This document shows, piece after piece, positions 46,603 through 57,940 of a DNA stretch of 64,000 bases. The stretch spans positions 1,332,501 to 1,396,500 of the forward strand of contig NZ_CP009286.1 of assembly GCF_000758685.1 (NCBI RefSeq). Direction: 5' to 3'. A program made the translations under genes and the position numbers. The notes beneath the pieces were generated by a model, which saw only the letters and a program-made list of their open reading frames with translations, made no database searches and was not told where the DNA came from. The stretch is from Paenibacillus stellifer (GTDB taxonomy: Bacteria; Bacillota; Bacilli; Paenibacillales; Paenibacillaceae). The first letter of the stretch is position 1. Each line of letters opens with the position of its first letter.

Positions 46603-49074
46603 ATGGACTATTCAGAGAGTGACGACTATACTGCGCATATTAGAGAAAGCGACAAGCAAGTACAGACCGTCAAAGATCATCTGCTGGAAGTGCGGGACCT
46701 GGCAAGAGCTTATGGAGATCCGTTAGGGATAGGTCATATTGCTGGGCTTGCAGGTCTGCTGCATGATTCGGGGAAGTATGCGGATAAATTTCGGGACTAT
46801 CTAGTAGCAGCTGTGAATAATCCTGATGCACCGCCCAGAAGAGGAAGTGTCGATCATTCGACTGCTGGCGGGAAGTTACTGTTTGATTTATTGCATAACC
46901 CTTCCGCTGACAGTGCGGGAAGAGAGGACCATGTTCTAAAAATGGTTCTGGCTGAAGTCGTAGGGAACGCTATTATTTCGCATCATTCCTACTTACAGGA
47001 TTTCTTGAATCCGGAATCGGAATCCAACTACCTGCAGCGTGTCCGTGACAAGCCTCCTGAAGAAATTGAGTTTGACCAAGTAAAAGTCCGTTTTTTCAAA
47101 TGGGTTATATCCGTGGCCGATTTTCAACAGTATGTTAATCAGGCCGCGAGTGAGTTGAAGACCTATCTGGACAAGGACATGTCCGTCACTTATGAACAGA
47201 AGTTAATGTACTTGACGAAGCTCATCTTCAGCATGTTAATTGACGCCGACCGGACCAACACACGCTGTTATGAACAAGGATATCCAGATGAAGCAGTAGA
47301 TGAGCAGAAATTATTCAAGCAATACCGCCGCAGGTTGCATGCCCATATCGAATCTCTCGGAAAAGGTAATCATGCTTCAAGTCCTGTAAATCGACTAAGA
47401 CGCGAAATGTCGGATCAGTGTGAGCAATTCGCGTTGAAGCCATCGGGGATCTACACGCTCTCCATCCCGACGGGCGGCGGGAAAACATTGGCCAGTTTGA
47501 GATATGCATTGGCGCATGCGGAACTTGCCGGCAAGAAACGAATCATCTATGTAGTCCCATACACAACGATCATTGAACAGAATGCGGAAGAAGTGCGTCG
47601 GATTCTCAAGGATAATGTGAATATTCTGGAGCATCATTCGAATGTTGCGGATGAGGGTTCGAACGAGACTGATGAGCAGGAAGACGGCCTAATGAACATG
47701 CGACAGAAGTTGAAGTTAGCCCGAGACAATTGGGATTCCCCCATCATTTTTACGACTATGGTACAGTTTCTGAATGTGTTCTATGCAGACGGAAGCAGGA
47801 ACATCCGCAGACTTCATCGTTTAAGCGAGTCGGTTCTTATTTTCGATGAAGTACAAAAGGTTCCCGTTCATTGCGTCTCGCTGTTCAATCAGGCGGTGAA
47901 TTTCCTTAGAACCTACGCTAAATCCAGCATTGTGTTGTGCACTGCGACTCAGCCGGAATTGGATTACGTCAAGCATAAGTTGAATATCGAGGCGGAAGCC
48001 GAGATGATCGCTAACCTGGAACATGTTATCGAAGCGTTCAAACGGGTTGAGATTATCGATTATGCCACAGAAGAACAATTCGATACCAATAGGCTCGCCG
48101 CATTTGTAATGAGCCGGGTTCAAGAGATATCAAGCGTGCTGGTCATCCTGAATACCAAGACAGTCGTCAACCGACTATATCGCCAATTGATAGACTATCA
48201 CTTACCTGCATCTGTCTACCATTTAAGCACTTCGATGTGCCCTGCGCACCGTAAATCCATCCTATCAGAAGTCAAAGACCGTCTTGATAACAAAAGTCCT
48301 GTCATTTGCATCAGCACCCAGTTAATTGAAGCCGGTGTCGATGTAAGCTTCGCATGCGTGATCCGTTCTATGGCCGGACTGGATTCGATCGCTCAGGCTG
48401 CCGGCAGATGCAATCGGCACGGTGAAGATAAAATCCGCTGCATGTATGTAATAGACCATGAAGAAGAGAATCTGAAGCATCTCCCGGAAATTCGAAAAGG
48501 CAAAGAGATCACTCGTAAGATTCTGATCGACATGAAGGGCGATGCCAGAGCTCATGGTGGGAATCTTCTGTCTGTCGCGGCGATGGAGAAGTATTTCAGG
48601 GAATTTTACACCGAGTTTGAATCAAGGCTGAATTATCCGGTCCCCGGCCTTAATAAGGACATGACCGCTCTGTTGCATGCAGCCAGGAAAGATAACGGAT
48701 ATCTTCAATATTATCAGGCCCAATACGGCAAGCCCCTGCCTTTGTTCTTGGCGAACTGCTACAAGACTGCGGCCGAGAATTTTCATGTAATAGATGATCA
48801 TACGAATCCGGTTATCGTTCCTTATGAAGAGGGACAGGACATCATTGCAGAGCTTAACGGACAATCTTCGATCGGTGATCTTACCAGTCTGCTGCGCAAA
48901 GCTCAGCATTACACAATCAATGTGTACAAGCACGAGCTTGAAGAATTAAGCCGAAACAATGGACTGGTCTCCTTTCTGGATGGGAAAGTGTTGGTCTTGA
49001 AAGAGGGGGCGTATAACGGGGAGTATGGACTGAACCTGGAGAATGATAGTTCGTTGGATTTGTATTTATACTAG
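46603..49074 (+). CDS. cas3: Cas3 nuclease-helicase, type I-C
   Basis: 823 residues, single-chain Cas3. HD nuclease at the N-terminus ([30 protein letters not shown]), then a superfamily 2 helicase: Walker [24 protein letters not shown], motif [10 protein letters not shown], motif III LCTATQP, motif [13 protein letters not shown]. Recruited by Cascade to unwind and degrade target DNA. The start is the ATG four to five bases after GGGAGGAG; the open frame extends 25 codons further without a site. First gene of the operon. Confidence 0.97.
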   Translation: MDYSESDDYTAHIRESDKQVQTVKDHLLEVRDLARAYGDPLGIGHIAGLAGLLHDSGKYADKFRDYLVAAVNNPDAPPRRGSVDHSTAGGKLLFDLLHNPSADSAGREDHVLKMVLAEVVGNAIISHHSYLQDFLNPESESNYLQRVRDKPPEEIEFDQVKVRFFKWVISVADFQQYVNQAASELKTYLDKDMSVTYEQKLMYLTKLIFSMLIDADRTNTRCYEQGYPDEAVDEQKLFKQYRRRLHAHIESLGKGNHASSPVNRLRREMSDQCEQFALKPSGIYTLSIPTGGGKTLASLRYALAHAELAGKKRIIYVVPYTTIIEQNAEEVRRILKDNVNILEHHSNVADEGSNETDEQEDGLMNMRQKLKLARDNWDSPIIFTTMVQFLNVFYADGSRNIRRLHRLSESVLIFDEVQKVPVHCVSLFNQAVNFLRTYAKSSIVLCTATQPELDYVKHKLNIEAEAEMIANLEHVIEAFKRVEIIDYATEEQFDTNRLAAFVMSRVQEISSVLVILNTKTVVNRLYRQLIDYHLPASVYHLSTSMCPAHRKSILSEVKDRLDNKSPVICISTQLIEAGVDVSFACVIRSMAGLDSIAQAAGRCNRHGEDKIRCMYVIDHEEENLKHLPEIRKGKEITRKILIDMKGDARAHGGNLLSVAAMEKYFREFYTEFESRLNYPVPGLNKDMTALLHAARKDNGYLQYYQAQYGKPLPLFLANCYKTAAENFHVIDDHTNPVIVPYEEGQDIIAELNGQSSIGDLTSLLRKAQHYTINVYKHELEELSRNNGLVSFLDGKVLVLKEGAYNGEYGLNLENDSSLDLYLY

Positions 49075-49097
49075 GCCCTGCGAAAGGAGGAAATTTC

Positions 49098-49817
49098 TTG
49101 AGAAATTCAATTGAATTCAGACTTTATGGAAAATATGCCTTGTTCACTGACCCGCTAACCAAGCTTGGCGGCGAGAAGCTGACTTACAGCGTGCCGACTT
49201 ATCAGGCATTGAAAGGGATTGTAGAGTCCATATATTGGAAACCGACCCTTGTCTATATTGTAGACGAAGTGCGTGTCATTAACGCGATACGGATGGAGTC
49301 CAAAGGCGTCCGACCACTTGATTACGGCGGTGGCAACACCCTTGCCAACTATACGTATTTGAAGGAGCCTTGTTATGAAGTTCGGGCTCACTTTGAATTC
49401 AACCTGAATCGCCCGGAATTGGAGCATGACCGTAACGAACATAAGCATCACAACATCCTGAGACGTTCTTTGAATGCCGGAGGACGTCGAGATATTTTCC
49501 TTGGAGCCAGAGAATGCCAGGGATATGTGGAGCCTTGCGAGTTCGGTCAGGAGCCAGGTTTCTATGACGGTTACGGAGAGCTGCATCTTGGAAATATGCT
49601 GCATGGCATTAATTATCCGGATGAAACCGGAAGCGATGCGATGGAAGTCCGGCTGTGGAATCCGGTAATGAAGGATGGAATTATACGTTTTATTCGGCCG
49701 GAGGAATGCAAGCAGGTTCGCCGGATTCGGGAGATGATGCCCAGATCATTTTGTGCAGATGATGTGAGGACGGCTGACGAATTGCTGGCGGAGATGAATG
49801 CGGGGGAGAAATCATGA
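49098..49817 (+). CDS. cas5c: Cas5c crRNA-processing endoribonuclease
   Basis: 239 residues. In type I-C, Cas5c replaces Cas6 and cuts the repeat hairpin. Residues known to be catalytic in the Bacillus halodurans enzyme (Tyr46, Lys116, His117) are present here at the same numbers (VESIYWKP with Tyr46; NEHKHHNI with Lys116 and His117). TTG start after AAAGGAGG. Overlaps cas8c by four bases. Confidence 0.97.
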   Translation: MRNSIEFRLYGKYALFTDPLTKLGGEKLTYSVPTYQALKGIVESIYWKPTLVYIVDEVRVINAIRMESKGVRPLDYGGGNTLANYTYLKEPCYEVRAHFEFNLNRPELEHDRNEHKHHNILRRSLNAGGRRDIFLGARECQGYVEPCEFGQEPGFYDGYGELHLGNMLHGINYPDETGSDAMEVRLWNPVMKDGIIRFIRPEECKQVRRIREMMPRSFCADDVRTADELLAEMNAGEKS

Positions 49818-51730
49818 GCTGGCTGTTAAATCTTTATGAGACTTATGAAGCAAATCTGGACCGTGTCGGCATTATCGAGTATACCGGCAACAACCGGGAA
49901 TATACGCTGCTCCCTGTCTCCCACACGACGCAGAATGCGCATATCACGGTTGAGATTACGGAAGATGGTCATTTTCATTCAGCGTCAGTGATTGACAAGA
50001 GTGATGCCAGCACGTTGATCCCATGTACAGAGGTTTCATCCAGTCGTGCAGGTTCAATAGTCGCTCCTTATCCGCTGCATGACAAACTGAGCTATGTTGC
50101 AGGCGATTTCGTCGCCTATGGCGGCAAGATCAAGAAGGAGGAGCCATTCGAGGCATATATCAAACAGTTGGAAGCATGGGCGGGTTCCCTGTATGCCTGC
50201 AATAAATTGAAAAGCATCTATACCTACTTAAGCAAACGTCAGCTTATCCAGGATTTGGTGGCGCACAAGATTTTGTTCCTTGATGCCAAAGGCCATCTGA
50301 TAGAGAAGTGGGAGAAGCAGCATGAAGTCTTACACGGAGAGAAACCGCCTATCTTCTCGGTAATCGCCGGGGAACAGGAGAGTGCTTTTATCCGCTTCAA
50401 TGTATATTCTCCTACACAAGAGCTGGCGAAGGTATGGAAAGACGCTGACATGTATAGTTCGTTCGTGAACTATTACAGTCATTTATTGGGTGAAGAAGAT
50501 TATTGCTATGTAACCGGCAAGCTGTTGCCGGGTACGGATCGGCATGCAAACAAGATCAGAAACGCGGCGGACAAGGCCAAGCTGATCTCGGCCAATGACA
50601 CGAGCGGTTTCACATTTCGTGGGCGCTTTACCCAGAGCGGCGATGCGGCGAGTATCAGCTATGAAGTTTCGCAGAAAGCCCATAATGCGCTGAAATGGCT
50701 TATTAATCGACAGGCGAAAATCATAGACCAGCGGGTATTTCTCATTTGGGGCAATGACAATCCAGATGTTGCTGATCCTATGGAAGATTCATTCTCCTTC
50801 GAGTTTGATTTCGACCCTACCGCAGACGCGGTCCAAGAGAAAAAGAGCTATACCCACGAAGACTATGCGCGTCAGTTCGCCAGAGCGTTAGGCGGGTACA
50901 AGAATTCACTCGCATCCGGGTATCAATCCGAAGTGAATATTCTTGTTCTGGATTCTGCAACCACCGGGCGTATGGCTGTTCTCTACTATCGTAATCTGGA
51001 CAAGCAGCTCTACCTCCAGAAGCTGATCGATTGGCACACCACCTGTGTCTGGCTTCACCGATATCGGAAGGATGAGCAAGGTAATCCCGTAGTATTCTAC
51101 GGTGCGCCGGCAACGAAGGACATTGCCTTCGCAGCTTATGGCCCGAACGCAAATGAAAAAGTGGTTAAAGGCTTGATGGAGCGTATGCTCCCTTGCATTA
51201 TAGACGGTCTGAAGATACCGCAGGATATCGTAAGGAGCGCAATCCATCGGGCATCCAACCCGGTATCCATGGATAAATGGGAGTGGGAGAAGACACTCAG
51301 CATTACATGCGCTCTGATCAATAGACAGGAGGAGAGATATGGTATGGCTTTAGATATAGAGATTAATGATCGCGATTATTTGTTTGGACGCTTGCTTGCT
51401 ATTGCCGACGTTCTTGAGAGATGGGCTCTGGACAATGATGAGAAACGCTCGACAAATGCGATCCGTTATATGAATGCTTTCTCCAAGCACCCTGCGAGAA
51501 CCTGGCAGACCATTCAAAGCTGTTTACAGCCGCATCAGGCCAGACTTGGTGCGAAGTCGGGTTATCTTTCCAGCCTTATAGATGAAGTTGCATCAAGAAT
51601 CCCGATCGGGGAATTTAACAACAAGCCTCTGTCAGGAAAATACTTGTTAGGCTACTACAGCCAACGCCATGAGTTGTACCAGAAGAAGGACAAGGAACAA
51701 AACCAGGAATCCGTATCCCAATCTAACTAA
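49814..51730 (+). CDS. cas8c: Cas8c (Csd1), large Cascade subunit
   Basis: 638 residues. The large subunit recognises PAM DNA in the type I-C Cascade. Start shares ATGA with the cas5c stop. Recognisable stretches: [14 protein letters not shown] at the start, [12 protein letters not shown], and the conserved late block [23 protein letters not shown] [20 protein letters not shown]. It also contains an internal start for the small subunit near its 3' end. Confidence 0.95.
   Translation: MSWLLNLYETYEANLDRVGIIEYTGNNREYTLLPVSHTTQNAHITVEITEDGHFHSASVIDKSDASTLIPCTEVSSSRAGSIVAPYPLHDKLSYVAGDFVAYGGKIKKEEPFEAYIKQLEAWAGSLYACNKLKSIYTYLSKRQLIQDLVAHKILFLDAKGHLIEKWEKQHEVLHGEKPPIFSVIAGEQESAFIRFNVYSPTQELAKVWKDADMYSSFVNYYSHLLGEEDYCYVTGKLLPGTDRHANKIRNAADKAKLISANDTSGFTFRGRFTQSGDAASISYEVSQKAHNALKWLINRQAKIIDQRVFLIWGNDNPDVADPMEDSFSFEFDFDPTADAVQEKKSYTHEDYARQFARALGGYKNSLASGYQSEVNILVLDSATTGRMAVLYYRNLDKQLYLQKLIDWHTTCVWLHRYRKDEQGNPVVFYGAPATKDIAFAAYGPNANEKVVKGLMERMLPCIIDGLKIPQDIVRSAIHRASNPVSMDKWEWEKTLSITCALINRQEERYGMALDIEINDRDYLFGRLLAIADVLERWALDNDEKRSTNAIRYMNAFSKHPARTWQTIQSCLQPHQARLGAKSGYLSSLIDEVASRIPIGEFNNKPLSGKYLLGYYSQRHELYQKKDKEQNQESVSQSN
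51344..51730 (+). CDS. cas11c: Cas11c small subunit, internal translation start in cas8c
   Basis: 128 residues in the cas8c frame, starting at the ATG of [28 protein letters not shown] sits nine bases upstream, inside codons of cas8c, a strong ribosome-binding site with no other use. In characterised type I-C systems the small subunit Cas11c is made exactly this way. The product is helical, as expected. Confidence 0.8.
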   Translation: MALDIEINDRDYLFGRLLAIADVLERWALDNDEKRSTNAIRYMNAFSKHPARTWQTIQSCLQPHQARLGAKSGYLSSLIDEVASRIPIGEFNNKPLSGKYLLGYYSQRHELYQKKDKEQNQESVSQSN

Positions 51731-51745
51731 TAAGGAGAAATTATC

Positions 51746-52606
51746 ATGACAGTATTGGATCATAAAATCGACTTTGCCGTTGTCTTGTCCGTAAAGAATG
51801 CAAATCCCAATGGAGATCCGCTTAACGGAAATCGTCCGCGGCAAAATTATGACGGCCATGGAGAAATCTCGGATGTGGCCTTGAAGCGCAAAATTCGCAA
51901 TCGTCTGCAGGATATGGGCGAATCCATTTTTGTCCAATCCAATGATCGAAAGTCCGATGAATTTGGCAGCTTGAGAGAGCGGGCGGATGCCAACCCTGAA
52001 CTGAGTGCAATTTTGAAATCCAAAGCGGGTTCGAGCGATGATTTTGCCCGGATTGCTTGCCTGGAATGGATTGATGTACGTAGCTTCGGGCAAGTGTTCG
52101 CATTCAAAGCTGATAAGGGCGCCGGAGTATCTGTCGGTGTGAGAGGGCCTGTATCTATCCATACTGCTACAAGCGTAACTCCTATTGATATTACCAGTAT
52201 GCAGATTACCAAGAGCGTGAATTCCGAACCGGGAAAGGACCGGGGATCAGATACGATGGGGATGAAGCATCGCGTCGATTTTGGCGTCTACACCTTCTAT
52301 GGCAGCATTAACACACAATTGGCAGAGAAGACGGGCTTCACGAATGAAGATGCGGAAAAAATCAAACAAGCCCTCCTCTCCTTATTCGAGAATGATGTTT
52401 CTTCGGCCAGACCGGATGGTAGCATGGAGATTCATAAAGTGTACTGGTGGGAACATAATTCCAAACTGGGACAATATTCATCAGCGAAAGTGCATCGTCT
52501 GCTTACAGTCAATTCCAAAATTGATGAGCCGAGAGGGCTTGATGATTACGATATCACGCTGGATGAACTGGAAGGGCTCAAGGTTGAGGTTATAGATGGT
52601 CTATGA
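51746..52606 (+). CDS. cas7c: Cas7c (Csd2), Cascade backbone
   Basis: 286 residues. The subunit that coats the crRNA in repeated copies. The family N-terminus NPNGDPLNGNRPRQNYDGHG is present, with HRVDFGVYTFYGSINTQLAE and ALLSLFENDVSSARPDGSM further on. AAGGAG precedes the ATG. It overlaps cas4 by 11 bases. Confidence 0.97.
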   Translation: MTVLDHKIDFAVVLSVKNANPNGDPLNGNRPRQNYDGHGEISDVALKRKIRNRLQDMGESIFVQSNDRKSDEFGSLRERADANPELSAILKSKAGSSDDFARIACLEWIDVRSFGQVFAFKADKGAGVSVGVRGPVSIHTATSVTPIDITSMQITKSVNSEPGKDRGSDTMGMKHRVDFGVYTFYGSINTQLAEKTGFTNEDAEKIKQALLSLFENDVSSARPDGSMEIHKVYWWEHNSKLGQYSSAKVHRLLTVNSKIDEPRGLDDYDITLDELEGLKVEVIDGL

Positions 52607-53252
52607 AGATGACGATGAGTTAATGATCTCAGGTATTCAACATTTTCACTTCTGCAAGCGTCAGTGGGCACTAATTCATATCGAACAGCAGTGGGAGGAG
52701 AATGTCCGTACAATTGAAGGACAGCATTTGCACCGGAATGCGGATCAGCCATTTACCAGAGAAAAGAGAGGCGAAAAGCTCGTTGTCCGGGCAATGCCGG
52801 TGAATTCGAGAGAGCTCGGCGTTACGGGTGTTTGTGATGTGGTAGAGTTTATCCGAGACGACAGAGGTGTCGCCATTCAGGGGGCTGAGGGCAAATATTT
52901 GCCCTTCCCCATTGAATACAAACGGGGAAAACCGAAGCTGGATGATACGGATGTATTGCAGCTAACAGCGCAGGCGATGTGTCTGGAAGAGATGCTGCTA
53001 TGCGAGGTGACGCTGGGCTATATTTTCTACAACGAGATCAGGCATCGCATCGAAGTTCCGCTGACTCACGACCTGAAATCCGAGGTTACTTCCATTGTCG
53101 GAGAAATGCAAGACTACTACCGCCGCAGATATACCCCTAGAGTGAAGACAGGGCCGTTCTGCAAAAGCTGTTCACTCCTGCATATATGCTTGCCCAAGCT
53201 GATGAATAAACAGTCTGTCAAAAGTTATGTCGAGGGGAAAATCAGGGAATGA
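52596..53252 (+). CDS. cas4: Cas4 exonuclease, adaptation
   Basis: 218 residues. Trims new spacers and helps select their PAM. Four cysteines for the iron-sulfur cluster are visible: one in IQHFHFCKRQWALIHIEQQW and three in FCKSCSLLHICLPKL. RecB-type nuclease residues are in AIQGAEGKYLPFPIEYKRGK (Asp/Glu-Lys pattern). It overlaps cas7c upstream and cas1 downstream (ATGA). Confidence 0.95.
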   Translation: MVYEDDDELMISGIQHFHFCKRQWALIHIEQQWEENVRTIEGQHLHRNADQPFTREKRGEKLVVRAMPVNSRELGVTGVCDVVEFIRDDRGVAIQGAEGKYLPFPIEYKRGKPKLDDTDVLQLTAQAMCLEEMLLCEVTLGYIFYNEIRHRIEVPLTHDLKSEVTSIVGEMQDYYRRRYTPRVKTGPFCKSCSLLHICLPKLMNKQSVKSYVEGKIRE

Positions 53253-54280
53253 AGAAGCTTCTTAATACCTTATATATCACGCAACCGGCTGTTTATTTGT
53301 CCCTTGACGGGGATAATATTGTGCTTCTGAAAGAGCAGGAACAATTGGGCAGATTTCCGCTTCACAATCTTGAATCCATTGTATCTTTTGGCTATACGGG
53401 AGCCAGTCCGGCGTTAATGGGCTACTGTGCTGACCGTAATATTTCCTTATTGTTTTTAACCCTGAATGGCAGGTTTCTGGCAAGAGTCATCGGACAAAGC
53501 AAGGGCAATGTTGTGCTTCGCAAGAAGCAGTATATTCTCTCCGAGAATGAGAAGCAGTCGGCCCAAATCTCCCGTAATTTCATTACAGGCAAGATCTATA
53601 ATCAGAAGTGGATGCTGGAGCGGATGACCAGAGATTATCCCTTACGCGTAGATGTTGAGCAATTCAAAGCGACCTCGCAGATGCTCTCATCTGTTCTTCT
53701 CGATGTTCGGGAATGCGAGCAGCTGGAAAGATTAAGAGGTCTTGAGGGACAGGCGGCGATCCATTATAACCGGTTGTTTAATCAAATGATTTTGCAGCAA
53801 AATGAAGATTTCTACTTTCACTCCCGCTCCCGTAGACCGCCGCTGGACAATGTAAATGCTATGTTGTCACTTGCGTACACCTTGCTTGCCCATGATACTG
53901 CATCTGCACTAGAGGCTGTCGGATTAGATGCCTATGTCGGCTTTCTGCACCGGGATCGTCCGGGAAGAGCGTCATTGGCTCTTGATTTGATGGAGGAACT
54001 GCGTGGCGTATTTGCAGACAAGTTCGTTCTGTCTTTGATCAACAAGAAGCTGGTGAATAAAGATGATTTTCTTCTAAAGGAGAACGGCGCCGTATTGATG
54101 ACCGATGAAGCAAGAAAGAAATTTCTTGCCGCCTGGCAGTCTAAGAAGCAGGAAAGCATCACACATCCCTATCTGGGCGAAAAAATCTCCTGGGGTCTTG
54201 TTCCGCATGCACAAGCTTTGCTGTTGGCTCGTCATTTACGCAATGATCTGGACGAGTATCCCCCGTTCTTATGGAAGTAG
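53249..54280 (+). CDS. cas1: Cas1 integrase
   Basis: 343 residues. Integrates new spacers with Cas2. Metal-binding Glu is in RGLEGQAAIHYNRLF, His and Glu/Asp in GFLHRDRPGRASLALDLMEE. N-terminal beta domain NTLYITQPAVYLSLDGDNIV. Intact and of normal length; ATG overlaps the cas4 stop. Confidence 0.97.
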   Translation: MKKLLNTLYITQPAVYLSLDGDNIVLLKEQEQLGRFPLHNLESIVSFGYTGASPALMGYCADRNISLLFLTLNGRFLARVIGQSKGNVVLRKKQYILSENEKQSAQISRNFITGKIYNQKWMLERMTRDYPLRVDVEQFKATSQMLSSVLLDVRECEQLERLRGLEGQAAIHYNRLFNQMILQQNEDFYFHSRSRRPPLDNVNAMLSLAYTLLAHDTASALEAVGLDAYVGFLHRDRPGRASLALDLMEELRGVFADKFVLSLINKKLVNKDDFLLKENGAVLMTDEARKKFLAAWQSKKQESITHPYLGEKISWGLVPHAQALLLARHLRNDLDEYPPFLWK

Positions 54281-54289
54281 GTGAGATCA

Positions 54290-54580
54290 ATGCTGGTCTT
54301 AATTACGTATGATGTAAGCACCACCAGTCCTACCGGCCAGAGCAGGTTAAGAAAAGTCTCGAAGATATGCCAAAACTACGGCCAACGTGTCCAGAATTCG
54401 GTGTTTGAATGTGTTGTTGATGCGGCTCAATTCGCAGCTCTTAAGATCGAATTGACCGAAGCCATCAATATGGCCGAAGACAGCCTGAGGTTCTATCAAT
54501 TAGGTAATAATTACAAAAACAAAGTTGAGCATGTAGGCGTTAAAGAATCAATTGATCTTGAAGGTCCATTAATTCTTTAG
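54290..54580 (+). CDS. cas2: Cas2, adaptation
   Basis: 96 residues from the ATG at 54290 (an in-frame GTG at 54281 gives three more). Ferredoxin-like fold: MLVLITYDVSTTSPTGQSRL with the conserved Asp, then QRVQNSVFECVVDAAQFAAL. Last gene of the operon; its TAG runs directly into the partial leader of array 3. Confidence 0.97.
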   Translation: MLVLITYDVSTTSPTGQSRLRKVSKICQNYGQRVQNSVFECVVDAAQFAALKIELTEAINMAEDSLRFYQLGNNYKNKVEHVGVKESIDLEGPLIL

Positions 54581-54748
54581 TGCGAATGTATAGCTCACAT
54601 AAAATCCCCGGGAGATTCGCACCTGATTTGTTACATTTATTGGTATTTAATTAGGTTGAGAGCGAAGATTATAAGGAATATGGAGAAAAATGTGAGTGCG
54701 TTATAGCCCATACCAAGGGATTAATACCTTATTATGGTTATAATTCGC
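54580..54748 (+). promoter_or_regulatory. CRISPR leader 3, half-conserved
   Basis: The first 45 bases match the outer part of leaders 1, 2 and 4 (GTGCGAA at 54580-54586, CCCGGGAG, TTCGCAC at 54616-54622). The remaining 125 bases, including the part next to the first repeat, are unrelated and AT-rich. No GCGCTTCCAAATGCC element remains. Confidence 0.7.
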
Positions 54749-56711
<1,963 letters not shown>

Positions 56712-57186
56712 CGCGATATTTCCAACAAACCCACCAGCTCATGTGGTCCTATCCCCACGCAAGCGTGTAACATCGGGTACAGGAATGCAAAAAACAGATA
56801 CCTGGGAAATCCTTTGCTTTCAGTACTTTTCGGGTTTTCCGAAAGTCACAAAAAATGGCGCAGATTTCAAAAATGAGGGTTGGAATTGCTAAACCTTGGT
56901 TTTGAGAGTGTACAGACATATACAAGGGCAAGAGCGTCCTTAATCGGACGTTCTTTTCTATTGCTTTGATTTGAATTTGGTTGAAAAGAATCCATATCGA
57001 CTGTTATGTTCAGAGCAAATTGGAGAAGAATTTTGTAGAGGAGCATGGTCAAGAATACACCCTCAATACATATCGACTGGACTAACATAGCTAGAAAATT
57101 CAAGGGTGGTATCCTAAGAAAATAAGTTTCCAGAGGTTTGAAGCGCAGAGAACTAGACAAAGTGGAAATGAAGTCGAGCCTCAAAA
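56712..57186. other. Gap between array 3 and leader 4
   Basis: 475 bases, AT-rich, no gene. Contains the probable terminator at 56932-56957. The first 50 bases look like a last spacer without a closing repeat. Confidence 0.5.
56932..56957 (+). terminator. Probable terminator after array 3
   Basis: GAGCGTCC pairs with GGACGTTC (one G-U) and TTTT follows. Confidence 0.55.
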
Positions 57187-57354
57187 GTACGAACCCCAAG
57201 CTCACATGAAAATCCCGGGGGGATTCGCACTCCTTGCGAGACAAGAGTTTTTGGGTTATTTTGATTAAAAGAGTCCTTGGAACCAGACCGTTGAGAGACA
57301 TTCGCACTAAAGCGTTTCCAATTGCTTGCCGGACAGGGAGAGAAATTAGACGCT
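57187..57354 (+). promoter_or_regulatory. CRISPR leader 4, diverged
   Basis: Copy of leaders 1 and 2 with many substitutions: the first motif is GTACGAA, TTCGCAC occurs at 57224-57230 and 57301-57307, and GCGTTTCCAATTGCTTGCCG leads to the first repeat. Confidence 0.8.
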
Positions 57355-57649
57355 GTCGCACCCCATGCGGGTGCGTGGATTGAAATCACAAAAATGGATT
57401 TATTTGTTAATTATTGGACGATCGCACCCCGTGCGGGTGCGTGGATTGAAATTAAGATGCGCGTCCAGGACTTCAAAATCTCGGAGTCGCACCCCATGTG
57501 GGTGCGTGGATTGAAATCTTTTCGATTCAACTCACGTCATGTATAGCACTTGTCGCACTCCATGCAGGTGCGTGGATCGAACTGGGGTGTGCGGATCAGA
57601 GTCCTCGAAGAAATCAAGTCGCACCCTATGTGGGTGCGTGGATTGAAAT
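57355..57649 (+). CRISPR. CRISPR array 4, short and decaying, 5 repeats
   Basis: Five repeats (57355, 57421, 57486, 57552, 57618) and four spacers. Loops differ in nearly every copy (CATGC, CGTGC, CATGT, TATGT) and repeat 4 is altered in stem and tail (GCACTCC, GGATCGAACT). A further relic, GTCGCTCCCCACAC, lies at 57686. Probably an old array no longer growing. Confidence 0.9.
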
Positions 57650-57712
57650 TCCAGAAGCAATCTAAAGTCGTTCACCCAGCTCAGGGTCGCTCCCCACACA
57701 ACTGCTGCATAC

Positions 57713-57742
57713 AAAAAAGAACCGGCGACTTCGCCGGTTCTT
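57713..57742. terminator. Hairpin AAGAACCGGCG/CGCCGGTTCTT
   Basis: Perfect 11-bp stem with a four-base loop. The T-run is on the minus side (TTTTTT); on the plus side it could still stop array 4 transcripts. Confidence 0.65.
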
Positions 57743-57940
57743 CACTCATTATCCTATATGTATCGTCCATTGCACTCCGGAGGCCGGTGTGCTATCATTG
57801 TAAGGCTATGGGCATATTTTTCACATCAAAACATAACTCATCCATCTTATCTACACTATAATCATATCACAGGGTGGAGCTGGTTGTCAAATGTGCCTTC
57901 CGCATTCCTAACAAACTTGAAGGGGAGCGTGGTCGGGAAG

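Noticed and set aside
57758..57940. N-terminal extension of HelD
   Set aside because: No family similarity and no ribosome-binding site; the family start is at 57941.
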